A DNA stretch of 64,000 nucleotides from Pseudobutyrivibrio sp. (GTDB lineage Bacteria; Bacillota; Clostridia; Lachnospirales; Lachnospiraceae), in NCBI GenBank assembly GCA_017557435.1, contig JAFYYR010000002.1, positions 35,750-99,749 of the forward strand, read 5' to 3'. Numbering within the stretch: position 1 is the first letter of the stretch; each line of letters starts with the position of its first letter. Below are positions 32,994-42,055 of the stretch, in pieces. A program made the position numbers and the translations under genes. Under the pieces are notes generated by a model that saw only the letters and a program-made list of their open reading frames with translations, had not been told where the DNA came from and made no database searches.

Positions 32994-34125
32994 ATTTAAT
33001 AAATAATTTGTTGTTAACGCTGTCGGCGAGATTGATTATGTCGCCATTATCAAGCTGAATAACAGGTCGTGAAAGGTTGCTCTTGTTGATGTAGACCACG
33101 CGGCCTGTTTTTGCGTTATTTAAAATGACACGGCTGTTATTATATGTGTTGGCGATTCTCTCAAGGAAGGTGAGAATGTACTGAGTACGGTACTTCTGTA
33201 AGCCTTCTTTTTCAAATTCGCTAATAACCTGGAATGAGCAAAGTGGATCGCGGTGTGCACGAGCAGATGTCATGGCATCGTATACATCAGCGATGGCTAC
33301 GATACATGAAAAATCGTCCATCTCGTCATCAAAAAGTCCTCTTGGATATCCGCTTCCGTCGGCTCTCTCGTGATGCTGTAAAGCAGCTGCAGAGATTCTA
33401 GAATCGAAGCCCTTGCCGTTTAAAAGCTTTTTACCCTCGAGAGGGTGTGTTTTCATGATGTCATATTCATCATCAGTATAACGGTCTGGCTTATTCAAAA
33501 TATCCTCTGGAATTTTAAGCTTGCCGATGTCGTGAAGAAGTCCAGCGAGAGTAAGAGTGTTTAAATCCTCTTTTGGTAATTTAAGCCATTTGCCAATTGC
33601 TCGAGATATAAGTGCAACATTAAGTGAATGAGAATAAATAGGGTCCTCTAGATTTCTCATGTTGCTAAGCATATCAAAAAGCTCTAATGCTGTCTTAGAC
33701 TTAAAAAGTGCCTCACATTTATTAAGTAAATCATCTGTGCAAGATGAATCACCACCATCTGCTATCTTTTTTAATGTCTCCTGAAGATAAGCGATATTGA
33801 TTGCATAGTCAGACTGGAATTTCTGGAATGTAGGAGAAGCTTTTAATCTCTGTGTATATGTAATCTGGTCACTGACTCTAGACTCAGGCTTCTGAGGCTT
33901 TACAGGTGCTTTCTCTGTCTTTTCTTTTGCAGGAGCAGGCTCTGGTGCCGCTTCTTCTGCAATGTCTTCAACAGTAACAGATTCAATTTTATAAAAGGTA
34001 AGCTTGGCAATAAGCTGATTAGTAAGTTCTTCACCAGCCTTGGAAATGGTCTGGCCTCGTTTAGTAAGAATAGGCTCAGCTACAACCATGCCCGCCTTTA
34101 GCTTGTCTACAGTAAGTGTTTGCAT
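32983..34125 (-). CDS. HD-GYP domain protein, probable c-di-GMP phosphodiesterase
   Basis: A 380-residue protein. Residues 1-53 form a small N-terminal domain common in this group, followed by an Ala/Glu/Pro/Lys linker, a helical region and an HD-GYP domain with the metal-binding HD at 198-199 (LLHDIGKLKIPEDIL) and the hallmark HHERADGSGYP at 251-261. These residues are all intact, so hydrolysis of c-di-GMP is likely. No membrane segment is visible, so it should be cytosolic. The start at 34125 follows GAAAGGA; two upstream in-frame ATGs lack a ribosome binding site. It lies convergent with recD2 between the flagellar block and an EAL protein. Confidence 0.9.
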   Translation of the reverse strand: MQTLTVDKLKAGMVVAEPILTKRGQTISKAGEELTNQLIAKLTFYKIESVTVEDIAEEAAPEPAPAKEKTEKAPVKPQKPESRVSDQITYTQRLKASPTFQKFQSDYAINIAYLQETLKKIADGGDSSCTDDLLNKCEALFKSKTALELFDMLSNMRNLEDPIYSHSLNVALISRAIGKWLKLPKEDLNTLTLAGLLHDIGKLKIPEDILNKPDRYTDDEYDIMKTHPLEGKKLLNGKGFDSRISAAALQHHERADGSGYPRGLFDDEMDDFSCIVAIADVYDAMTSARAHRDPLCSFQVISEFEKEGLQKYRTQYILTFLERIANTYNNSRVILNNAKTGRVVYINKSNLSRPVIQLDNGDIINLADSVNNKLFIKSIL

Positions 34126-34285
34126 AACAATCCTTTCATCAGATTTTGCCAATTTGAAACAAAACCTATACATTATATTCTCGACCTTGGAGGTATATAA
34201 ATACACCTATCTAGATTATATAATTAGCAAATTTTAATTACAATCAATTATGTGTGAATATTTTCCGAAAGAACGTGTTAATTGC

Positions 34286-34314
34286 TTGCTGTATACAAGA
34301 AAAGGGATTATACT
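34286..34314 (+). promoter_or_regulatory. metK promoter
   Basis: TTGCTG at 34286-34291, a 17-base spacer and TATACT at 34309-34314, giving a start near 34321. Confidence 0.65.
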
Positions 34315-34320
34315 AACAAA

Positions 34321-34340
34321 GTTAAGAAATAGTTCTTAAC
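34321..34340 (+). promoter_or_regulatory. 5'-end stem-loop of the metK mRNA
   Basis: GTTAAGAA (34321-34328) and TTCTTAAC (34333-34340) form a perfect 8-base-pair stem with an ATAG loop. It begins at the predicted transcription start, so it is either an operator at +1 or a 5' stabilising hairpin. No SAM riboswitch motif is present. Confidence 0.55.
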
Positions 34341-34367
34341 GTAACTTAATAGAAAGAGAGTCATATA

Positions 34368-35549
34368 ATGGAAAAGTTACTTTTTACTTCAGAGTCAGTA
34401 ACAGAAGGCCATCCAGATAAGGTATGTGATGCCGTATCTGATGCCATCCTCGATGCTTGCTTAGCTGAAGACCCAATGAGTAGAGTAGCTTGTGAGACTG
34501 CTTCATGTACAGGATTCGTTCTTGTTACAGGTGAGATCACAACTAAGGCTCAGCTCGACGTTCCAGCTATTGTTCGCAAGACTCTTCTTGAAATCGGATA
34601 TGACGATGGAAAGAAAGGCATTGATGGAAACTCTTGCGCTGTTATGGTCGCTCTTGATCAACAATCCGCAGACATTGCTATGGGTGTTGACAAGGCTCTT
34701 GAGGCAAAGGAAGGCTCACTTGCAGATGATTTAGATACAGGTGCAGGTGACCAAGGTATGATGTTCGGTTTCGCAACTAACGAGACAGAAGAGCTCATGC
34801 CATACCCAATTTCTCTTGCTCATAGACTTGCTCTACAGCTTGCTAATGTCCGCAAAGATGGTACACTTAAGTACCTCAGACCAGATGGAAAGACACAGGT
34901 ATCTGTAGAGTACGACGAGGCTGGAAAGCCAGTTAGACTTGAAGCGGTAGTTTTATCTACTCAGCATGATGAAGACGTTACTCAAGAACAGATTCACGCA
35001 GACATCAAGAAATATGTCTTCGACCCAGTCCTTCCACAGGACATGATTGATGAAAAGACTAAGTTCTACATCAATCCAACAGGCCGCTTTGTTATCGGCG
35101 GACCACACGGTGATGCGGGTCTTACAGGCCGTAAAATCATCGTTGATACTTACGGTGGATATGCTCGTCACGGCGGCGGTGCATTCTCAGGTAAGGATTG
35201 CACAAAGGTTGACCGCTCAGGCGCTTACGCAGCTCGTTACGTTGCAAAGAATATCGTTGCAGCAGGACTTGCTGACAAGTGTGAGATTCAGCTTTCATAC
35301 GCAATTGGCGTAGCAGAGCCTACATCAGTTATGGTAGATACATTTGGCACAGGTAAGCTTTCAGATACTAAGCTTGTAGAGATTGTTCGTGAGAACTTTG
35401 ATCTTCGTCCAGCAGGTATCATCAAGATGCTTGACCTTCGTCGTCCAATCTATCGTCCAACAGCAGCATATGGTCACTTTGGTCGTACAGATGTTAAGCT
35501 TCCTTGGGAGCAGACAGATAAGGTTGATGCACTAAAGAAATATCTTTAA
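34368..35549 (+). CDS. metK: S-adenosylmethionine synthetase
   Basis: Makes S-adenosylmethionine from methionine and ATP. The 393-residue protein contains the ATP-binding [12 protein letters not shown] at the N-terminus, the central [12 protein letters not shown] loop, and the phosphate-binding [20 protein letters not shown]. Length is normal for the family. GAAAGAGAG precedes the ATG. It appears monocistronic, between its own promoter and a terminator-like hairpin. Codon use is that of a highly expressed gene. Confidence 0.98.
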   Translation: MEKLLFTSESVTEGHPDKVCDAVSDAILDACLAEDPMSRVACETASCTGFVLVTGEITTKAQLDVPAIVRKTLLEIGYDDGKKGIDGNSCAVMVALDQQSADIAMGVDKALEAKEGSLADDLDTGAGDQGMMFGFATNETEELMPYPISLAHRLALQLANVRKDGTLKYLRPDGKTQVSVEYDEAGKPVRLEAVVLSTQHDEDVTQEQIHADIKKYVFDPVLPQDMIDEKTKFYINPTGRFVIGGPHGDAGLTGRKIIVDTYGGYARHGGGAFSGKDCTKVDRSGAYAARYVAKNIVAAGLADKCEIQLSYAIGVAEPTSVMVDTFGTGKLSDTKLVEIVRENFDLRPAGIIKMLDLRRPIYRPTAAYGHFGRTDVKLPWEQTDKVDALKKYL

Positions 35550-35570
35550 GAAATTCAATATGCTATAATT

Positions 35571-35605
35571 AAGGCAGCCTCTAAATATAGGGGCTGTCTA
35601 TTTTA
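35571..35605 (+). terminator. metK terminator
   Basis: GGCAGCC (35573-35579) pairs with GGCTGTC (35592-35598), one wobble pair, followed by TATTTTATT. Confidence 0.75.
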
Positions 35606-35647
35606 TTAGATTTATCCTGGATGATTTTACGAAACAAGGTACAGGCT

Positions 35648-36793
35648 ATGAAATTAAAAAATCGACTTATCATTTCATTTTTTATAATTACAATTGTTCC
35701 AGTTGTGCTATTCAACGCTTTAATGCTTGGCTTAAAGGAGGTCATTAGAAAGGCCACCGAAGAACAGCTTGGACGTAATATAGTGATGCAGGCCCTGAAG
35801 CATTATATGGATGACGGAGGCTTATTTGACGAATTGGTTTTTAACTTCTGTGTAGCGGAGTTTGTCATTCTCCTTTTGACAGCAATTATCATGGTTGCTT
35901 GGATTTACAAGGGAATCGCACCACAGATTAAGATTTTAAAAATTGCTGCCAATAATGTTAAGGAAGGAAATTTGGAATTTAGTGTTGCCACAGGTGGCAC
36001 TGACGAGATGTCAGAGGTGTGCAATGCCTTTGAGGATATGAGGGTTCGTCTTAAGAACAATGCCAAGGACCGCCTGGAGGATGAAGCAGAGCAGAGGGCT
36101 TTGATATCAAATATTGCCCACGATTTAAAGACTCCTATCACAGCAATTAAGGGATACGCAGAGGGTATGCTAGATGGTGTGGCCGACACTCCAGAGAAGC
36201 GTGAAAAATACATTAGAACTATTTACAACAAGGCCAACGAAATGAACACTCTCATCAACGAGCTGACCTTGTATTCAAATATTGATACCAACAAAATTCC
36301 ATATAATTTCCAGAAGCTCAACATACATTCTTATTTTCAGGACTGCATAGAAGAGCTTGGAATGGACCTTGAAAATCAGCATATCAGACTTGATTATGCC
36401 AATTATGTTGACCCGGATGTGCTTATCATCGCAGACCCTGAGCAGCTAGGCCGTATTATTCACAATATCGTGAGCAACTCTGTAAAATACATGAGAGCTG
36501 ATGTGTCATCACGTATCGCCATTACCATAAAAGACGTAGGCGATTTCGTGCAGATTGAGGTTGCTGACAATGGAAAGGGCATAGCCACTAAGGATTTGCC
36601 TTATGTATTTGATAGATTTTATAGAGCTGATGCCTCAAGAAATTCTGCCGCAGGAGGCAGCGGAATTGGTCTTTCAATAGTAAAGAAGATAGTTGAGGAT
36701 CACGGCGGAAAAATTTGGGTTACTAGCAAAGAAAACGAAGGAACTACAATGTACTTCGTAATTAGAAAATACCAGGAGGTAATGTATGAGTAG
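35648..36793 (+). CDS. Sensor histidine kinase
   Basis: A 381-residue membrane kinase. It has two transmembrane helices (about residues 7-27 and 68-92) flanking a short extracytoplasmic loop of roughly 40 residues, a HAMP-like linker, a dimerisation domain with the phospho-accepting His in NIAHDLKTPITAIKGYAEG, and an ATPase domain with N-box (IIHNIVSNSVKYM), G1 (VADNGKGI), F box (VFDRFYRAD) and G2 (GGSGIGLSIV). The loop is too small for a large sensor domain, so it may sense the membrane itself. ATG 35648 gives a normal basic start (MKLKNRL). It overlaps the response regulator gene by 8 bases. Confidence 0.93.
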   Translation: MKLKNRLIISFFIITIVPVVLFNALMLGLKEVIRKATEEQLGRNIVMQALKHYMDDGGLFDELVFNFCVAEFVILLLTAIIMVAWIYKGIAPQIKILKIAANNVKEGNLEFSVATGGTDEMSEVCNAFEDMRVRLKNNAKDRLEDEAEQRALISNIAHDLKTPITAIKGYAEGMLDGVADTPEKREKYIRTIYNKANEMNTLINELTLYSNIDTNKIPYNFQKLNIHSYFQDCIEELGMDLENQHIRLDYANYVDPDVLIIADPEQLGRIIHNIVSNSVKYMRADVSSRIAITIKDVGDFVQIEVADNGKGIATKDLPYVFDRFYRADASRNSAAGGSGIGLSIVKKIVEDHGGKIWVTSKENEGTTMYFVIRKYQEVMYE

Positions 36794-37475
36794 GATACTA
36801 ATCATTGAAGACGAAGAGTCGATTGCAGAATTGGAAAAGGATTACCTTGAACTTTCAAACTTTGAAGTAGACATTGAAGCGGATGGAGAAAAGGGATTAC
36901 AGAAGGCCCTGGCTGGAAACTATGACATGTTTATTCTTGATTTGATGCTTCCTGGTTTAGATGGATTTGAGCTTTGCAAGCGCATCCGTGAGGTTAAAAA
37001 TGTGCCAATTCTTATGGTTACTGCCAAAAAAGAAGAGATAGATAAAATTAGGGGCCTTGGCCTGGGAGCTGATGACTATATTACAAAGCCATTCTCTCCA
37101 AGTGAGCTTGTTGCCAGAGTTAAGGCTCATCTTGCTAGATACGAGAGACTTGTTCAGTCACCTGCTATTCAGAAAAATGAAATCAGCATCAGAGGACTTC
37201 GCATCGACAAGGCAAGCAGACGTGTATGGATTAATGGCGAGGAAAAAGTATTTACTGCCAAGGAGTTTGATTTGCTTACATTTTTGGCAGAGAATCCAAA
37301 TGTTATTTTCTCCAAGGAGCAGTTGTTTGAGACACTGTGGGGAGAGGAATCAATTGGAGATATTTCCACTGTCACTGTGCATGTTAATAAGATTCGTGAG
37401 AAAATCGAGCTTAACACATCAAAACCTCAGTATATAGAGACAATTTGGGGAGTAGGATACCGCTTTAAGGTATAA
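36786..37475 (+). CDS. OmpR-family response regulator
   Basis: A 229-residue DNA-binding regulator, partner of the overlapping histidine kinase. The receiver domain shows the acidic pair in LIIEDEESIAE, the phosphorylation Asp in FILDLMLPGLDGFELCK, the Thr in VTAKKEE and the Lys in ITKPFSPSELVARV. The C-terminal winged helix is complete (KEFDLLTFLAENPNVIFSKE to ETIWGVGYRF). AGGAGG precedes the ATG. The regulon cannot be deduced from this region. Confidence 0.95.
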   Translation: MSRILIIEDEESIAELEKDYLELSNFEVDIEADGEKGLQKALAGNYDMFILDLMLPGLDGFELCKRIREVKNVPILMVTAKKEEIDKIRGLGLGADDYITKPFSPSELVARVKAHLARYERLVQSPAIQKNEISIRGLRIDKASRRVWINGEEKVFTAKEFDLLTFLAENPNVIFSKEQLFETLWGEESIGDISTVTVHVNKIREKIELNTSKPQYIETIWGVGYRFKV

Positions 37476-37493
37476 AAAAGAGTGTGGTATACA

Positions 37494-37522
37494 TTCAAAT
37501 TGTGTTAGAATATTCATATAAT
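37494..37522 (+). promoter_or_regulatory. Promoter of the RluA-type gene
   Basis: TTCAAA at 37494-37499, a 17-base spacer and TATAAT at 37517-37522. Confidence 0.65.
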
Positions 37523-37545
37523 TCAATTTCTGAGGGGGAATTTGT

Positions 37546-38202
37546 ATGAACATTATTTACGAGGACGATAGCATAATTGTATGCTATAAGCCAGCAGGAG
37601 TGGCGACCCAGACGAAAAACATAGGACAGCAGGATATGGTTAGTCTCTTAAATAATTATTTGGCTGAAAAGGGAGACAAGCCGACAATTCGCGTTGTACA
37701 CCGTTTGGACCAGCCTGTAGAGGGCATCATGGTTTTTGCTAAGAGTCAGGAGGCTGCAAACAAGCTGACTAAGCAGATTACGGACCATGTATTTACAAAA
37801 AAGTACTATGCAATTATCAGTAGGGAATCATTTCCAGATGAGGGAGAGTTAGTGGATTATCTGGTAAAGGACAACAGAACTAACCTTTCTAAAATTGTCC
37901 GGGACAATGATCCACGAGCTAAAAAAGCCGTGCTTAAGTACAAAGTAGTGGATCAGTGGGACGACAGGAAGCTTTTGGATATTGATTTGTTCACTGGCAG
38001 ACATCATCAGATTAGAATACAGCTTGCCAGCAGAACAGCTCCTATTATAGGTGATGTTAAATATGGTGGTGCATCCACTGGTCATAGCTTGGCACTTTGC
38101 TCACATCACATTGGATTTAAGCATCCTATTACAGGCGAAGAAATGGAATTTGATGTTACGCCTCAAGGAGAAGACTTTAAAGATAGCCGTATAGCCGGCT
38201 AA
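37546..38202 (+). CDS. RluA-family pseudouridine synthase, short form
   Basis: A 218-residue RNA-modifying enzyme that isomerises uridine in rRNA or tRNA. It has the catalytic motif HRLDQPVEGIMVFAK with the essential Asp, the KKYYAI strand and the C-terminal TGRHHQIRIQLA. It lacks the S4 RNA-binding domain of RluD-like proteins and starts directly with the catalytic domain (MNIIYEDDSIIVCYKPAGV). The variant 'QPVEG' in place of the classical 'TSG' is common in this compact subgroup and should not abolish activity. GAGGGGG precedes the ATG. The target nucleotide is unknown. Confidence 0.9.
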   Translation: MNIIYEDDSIIVCYKPAGVATQTKNIGQQDMVSLLNNYLAEKGDKPTIRVVHRLDQPVEGIMVFAKSQEAANKLTKQITDHVFTKKYYAIISRESFPDEGELVDYLVKDNRTNLSKIVRDNDPRAKKAVLKYKVVDQWDDRKLLDIDLFTGRHHQIRIQLASRTAPIIGDVKYGGASTGHSLALCSHHIGFKHPITGEEMEFDVTPQGEDFKDSRIAG

Positions 38203-38220
38203 AGAGACGGGGGAACTTTC

Positions 38221-40512
38221 TTGGTTAAAATATATGTGTTGATATTTTTGCTGACTGCATTCATTATGTTGGCCTGCATAATCTATATAGGCACTCGGCA
38301 CAAAATTAAAAATAACAAGCTTAATATATCAATTGTGCAGCTTTTGACCATAGGAATTATTACGTGTCTATCGTACACGGAGGCAATAGCTACTCGAAAT
38401 GAACTACGCTCGGAGATTGCGTATATAATATATTTTGCAAGCATTGACTGGTTGCTTTTGACATTCGTCTTTTATGCAAGGCAGTACACGAAAGTTTGGG
38501 CAGGCAATTATTCAGCGCCACTTATTACAGCTACAATAGCTTTTGTAGACAATATTAGTTTAGTTGGAAACCTATATTGGCATCATGTTTTTGCTTTGAA
38601 AAAAGTTTTCTTTAGTGCCGATGACTGGTTCTATGGATTTGAGACAACAGGTGATTACTACATGGTGCACCTCATTTTCTGCTACATCATAGTTGCGCTG
38701 GTAGTAGTAATATTTGCCAAAAAAGCCATCGCCACCAGTGGATTCCACAGAAACAGATACTTAGCAATCCTAGCCATGCTAGGTGGAATTGTGCTATTGA
38801 ATGTTTTCTATCTATTTTTTGATTTTCCAGTGGATATTTCCATATTCTTCTATGCAATCGCATCGATTTATGTGGCTTACTATACTCTTTTGTATAATCC
38901 AAAGGCTTTTGTGGAATATATGCTTTCCACAATTACAGAGCGAATGGAATGTGCGCTGATAGCATTTGACGAAAATGACAGTTGTATTTTTGCCAACCAA
39001 TTTGCTAAGAGAATGTTCTCACCTAGTGGAGACAGGCGATTGCTCGAGGAGAGGTTCAGAAAATGGAAGGATGGTCGAGAGGCCAATTCCATTTCTAATT
39101 CAAGCTGGAATGACATTTACACCTTAAACGGTGATGAATACAGATTCGATATTCACTTTAACAAAATCTACGACAGAAGAGGCTATTATTGCGGATGTTA
39201 TTATTCTTTCTATGATGTGACAGGTGATTACCTGGCCTACGAGGAGGAAAAATACCGAAGCAGTCACGATAGCCTGACTGGTGCACTAAATCGAGAGAGC
39301 TTCTATGAGGAAGTGCGTAATATTTTGGATGAAAATCCAGAGACTGAATATCTTATGGTCTGTGCCAATGTTAAGGGATTTAAGCTCATTAACGACATGT
39401 TCGGTGTAGATGAAGCGGACAGACTTTTGATTAAGGCGGCAGATGTTATAAGAGAAAGACTTCAGCAGGGAGCGATTTTTTCTCGCTTGGAGGCAGATCG
39501 ATTTGCAGTATTGATGCCAAAAAGCAGATACACTGAGGAAGTGTTTATGACAGGAATGAACAAGGTCAGCCATTTCCTTAATAATTCTCAGTATCGCATG
39601 GTTATTCTTGTAGGTGTATATGAGATATATGATAGAGAAGCACCGGTTATTTCCATGGTTGATGGCGCATTCTTAGCAATCGATTCAATAAAAAATAGCT
39701 TTAAGAATTCAATTGCTTACTATGGTGATATGCTCAGACGCGAGTATATGAGCGAGCAAAAAATCATAGGAGAATTCGAGGATGCACTGTCAATGGGACA
39801 GTTTGCAATGTTCCTTCAGCCAGTTGTAAATATGAATGAGAAAATTGTTATGGCTGAGGCGTTGGTGCGCTGGATTCATCCAGATAGAGGTATAATTGCA
39901 CCTATTTCATTTATTCCGCTGTTGGAAAAAACCGGATATATTTACAAGCTGGATATGTTCATTTGGGAACAGGCAGTAAAGCGCCTTGCATATTGGACAT
40001 CTATAGAGCGTGAAGATGTATCTATTTCGGTAAATATTTCAGTAAAGGATTTTTATTACATAGACTTGTTTGATGTATTTACATCACTGGTGGAAAAATA
40101 TCACATCTCACCAGAGAGGCTTAAGCTTGAAATCACTGAGTCAATATTTATGACAGAAAAGGAACGCCAAATTGATATTATCAATTCTCTGAAAGAATAT
40201 GGATTCCAGATAGAAATTGATGACTTTGGAAGTGGTTATTCTTCTCTTAACATGCTTAAGGAAGTGCCAGCAGATATTCTTAAGATGGATATGGCTTTTC
40301 TTTCAAAGGATAAAAATGCAACTAAGGGCCGCAAGATTATCAATACCATTATTACTTTAGCAAAAGCCCTTGGAATGCAAGTAATAATCGAGGGAGTGGA
40401 GAACAAAGAGCAGCTTGATTATCTGTCAGGAACAGGAGCTGATTACCTCCAAGGTTACTATTTTGACAAACCACTTCCGGTGAAGAAATTCGAAGAATAT
40501 TATTTACAGTAA
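38221..40512 (+). CDS. Membrane EAL-domain c-di-GMP phosphodiesterase with degenerate GGDEF
   Basis: A 763-residue protein. Residues 1-225 hold about seven transmembrane helices of the histidine-kinase-N-terminal type, followed by a PAS-like region (about 235-345), a GGDEF-like domain (about 350-510) and an EAL domain (about 520-763). The GGDEF signature is replaced by EADRF at 424-428, so cyclase activity is unlikely. The EAL domain keeps EALVRW (from 546), LEITES, IDDFGSGYSSL and the late Glu in IIEGVENKEQ, so it should hydrolyse c-di-GMP. The start is TTG at 38221 behind a GGGGG site; no suitable ATG is nearby. It follows the RluA gene by 18 bases. Confidence 0.92.
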   Translation: MVKIYVLIFLLTAFIMLACIIYIGTRHKIKNNKLNISIVQLLTIGIITCLSYTEAIATRNELRSEIAYIIYFASIDWLLLTFVFYARQYTKVWAGNYSAPLITATIAFVDNISLVGNLYWHHVFALKKVFFSADDWFYGFETTGDYYMVHLIFCYIIVALVVVIFAKKAIATSGFHRNRYLAILAMLGGIVLLNVFYLFFDFPVDISIFFYAIASIYVAYYTLLYNPKAFVEYMLSTITERMECALIAFDENDSCIFANQFAKRMFSPSGDRRLLEERFRKWKDGREANSISNSSWNDIYTLNGDEYRFDIHFNKIYDRRGYYCGCYYSFYDVTGDYLAYEEEKYRSSHDSLTGALNRESFYEEVRNILDENPETEYLMVCANVKGFKLINDMFGVDEADRLLIKAADVIRERLQQGAIFSRLEADRFAVLMPKSRYTEEVFMTGMNKVSHFLNNSQYRMVILVGVYEIYDREAPVISMVDGAFLAIDSIKNSFKNSIAYYGDMLRREYMSEQKIIGEFEDALSMGQFAMFLQPVVNMNEKIVMAEALVRWIHPDRGIIAPISFIPLLEKTGYIYKLDMFIWEQAVKRLAYWTSIEREDVSISVNISVKDFYYIDLFDVFTSLVEKYHISPERLKLEITESIFMTEKERQIDIINSLKEYGFQIEIDDFGSGYSSLNMLKEVPADILKMDMAFLSKDKNATKGRKIINTIITLAKALGMQVIIEGVENKEQLDYLSGTGADYLQGYYFDKPLPVKKFEEYYLQ

Positions 40513-40518
40513 ATTTTT

Positions 40519-40549
40519 GCCCACCCTGAAAAGGGGTGGGCTTGTTTTT
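40519..40549 (+). terminator. Terminator after the EAL gene
   Basis: GCCCACCC (40519-40526) pairs with GGGTGGGC (40534-40541), followed by TTGTTTTT. Confidence 0.9.
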
Positions 40550-40614
40550 GCCTAGTTTATGTTATAAAATAAGACGGCTAATGTAATGAATTTATAATTA
40601 TAAAGGAGAAAAAA

Positions 40615-42054
40615 ATGGCACAGGAAAAAAAGCTGGTAGAAGCGATTACCTCCATGTCAGAGGATTTCGCACAGTGGTATACCGACGTAGTCGTTAAGGC
40701 TGATTTGATTGCATATTCATCAGTAAAGGGATGCATGATTATCAAGCCCGATGGGTATGCTATTTGGGAAAACATCCAGCACGAGTTAGACAGAAGATTC
40801 AAGGCGACAGGAGTACAGAATGTGTACATGCCGATGTTCATTCCTGAGAGTCTTCTTCAGGTAGAGAAGGATCACGTTGAGGGATTTGCACCAGAAGTAG
40901 CTTGGGTTACACACGGTGGTCTTAACCCGCTTCAGGAGCGTCTTTGCGTTCGTCCTACATCTGAGACTCTTTTCTGTGATTTCTATAAGGATATTATCCA
41001 CTCTCACAGAGATTTACCAAAGGTTTATAACCAGTGGTGCTCAGTAGTTCGTTGGGAGAAGGAGACACGTCCATTCCTTCGTTCCAGAGAGTTCTTATGG
41101 CAGGAGGGACACACTGCTCACGCTACAGCTGAGGAGTCAGAGGAGCGTACAATTCAGATGCTGAACCTTTACGCAGACTTCTGTGAGGAAGTTCTTGCTA
41201 TGCCTGTAGTTCGTGGACAGAAGACAGAGAAAGAAAAGTTTGCCGGTGCTGAGGCTACATACACAATCGAGGCACTTATGCACGATGGTAAGGCTTTACA
41301 GTCTGGTACATCACATAACTTTGGACAGAATTTCTCTAAGCCATTTGGCATTCAGTATACAGATAAGAACAATCAGCTTCAGTATGTTCACCAGACATCA
41401 TGGGGCATGACTACACGTCTTATTGGTGCTATTATTATGGTACATGGTGATGATTCAGGTCTTGTACTTCCACCACGTATTGCACCAACACAGGTTATCG
41501 TTATTCCTATTCAGCAGAAGAAGGAAGGCGTTCTTGAGAAGGCTTCAGAAGTTTGCGAGCGCCTTGGCAAGACAATGCGTGCTAAGCTTGATGATTCTGA
41601 TAAGTCACCAGGTTGGAAGTTCTCAGAGGCTGAGATGCGTGGTATCCCAGTTCGTGTAGAGCTTGGACCAAAGGATATCGAAGCTGGCAAGTGCGTACTT
41701 GTTCGCCGTGATACTCGTGAGAAGATTGAGTGCTCACTTGATGAGGTAGAGACAAGAGTAGCAGAGCTCCTTGAGACAATCCAGAAGGAGATGTTTGAGA
41801 GAGCTAAGGCACACAGAGATAGCCACATATTTGATGCTCACAGCTATGCTGAGTTTACAGAGATTGCTAATAACAAGCCAGGTTTCATCCGTGCTATGTG
41901 GTGTGGCGATGAGGCTTGCGAGAACAAGATAAAAGAGGATTTAGCTGTAACTAGCCGTTGTATGCCATTCAACGATCAGGAGCATATTTCTGATGTTTGT
42001 CCGGTATGCGGCAAGCCAGCTAAGAAATTAGTATATTGGGGTAAAGCTTATTAA
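40615..42054 (+). CDS. proS: Prolyl-tRNA synthetase, archaeal/eukaryote-like type
   Basis: Charges tRNA-Pro with proline. The 479-residue protein is of the short type found in archaea, eukaryotes and some Firmicutes: it lacks the large editing insertion of the E. coli form and carries a C-terminal zinc/proline-specific domain ([14 protein letters not shown], then [18 protein letters not shown] ending in Tyr). Class II motifs are visible ([50 protein letters not shown]). AAAGGAG precedes the ATG. It is nearly contiguous with cca. Confidence 0.97.
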   Translation: MAQEKKLVEAITSMSEDFAQWYTDVVVKADLIAYSSVKGCMIIKPDGYAIWENIQHELDRRFKATGVQNVYMPMFIPESLLQVEKDHVEGFAPEVAWVTHGGLNPLQERLCVRPTSETLFCDFYKDIIHSHRDLPKVYNQWCSVVRWEKETRPFLRSREFLWQEGHTAHATAEESEERTIQMLNLYADFCEEVLAMPVVRGQKTEKEKFAGAEATYTIEALMHDGKALQSGTSHNFGQNFSKPFGIQYTDKNNQLQYVHQTSWGMTTRLIGAIIMVHGDDSGLVLPPRIAPTQVIVIPIQQKKEGVLEKASEVCERLGKTMRAKLDDSDKSPGWKFSEAEMRGIPVRVELGPKDIEAGKCVLVRRDTREKIECSLDEVETRVAELLETIQKEMFERAKAHRDSHIFDAHSYAEFTEIANNKPGFIRAMWCGDEACENKIKEDLAVTSRCMPFNDQEHISDVCPVCGKPAKKLVYWGKAY

Positions 42055-42055
42055 T

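Noticed and set aside
34207-34367. SAM (S-box) riboswitch upstream of metK
   Set aside because: No S-box core motifs or multi-helix junction with a terminator; only the short hairpin at 34321-34340.
37660-37740. Inactivated pseudouridine synthase because of the HRLDQPVEG variant
   Set aside because: The catalytic Asp and flanking Arg-Leu are present, and variants of 'TSG' occur in compact RluA-family proteins; activity is likely.
40543-40614. T-box leader for proS
   Set aside because: The gap is only about 70 bases, with no T-box sequence or antiterminator; too short for a T-box.
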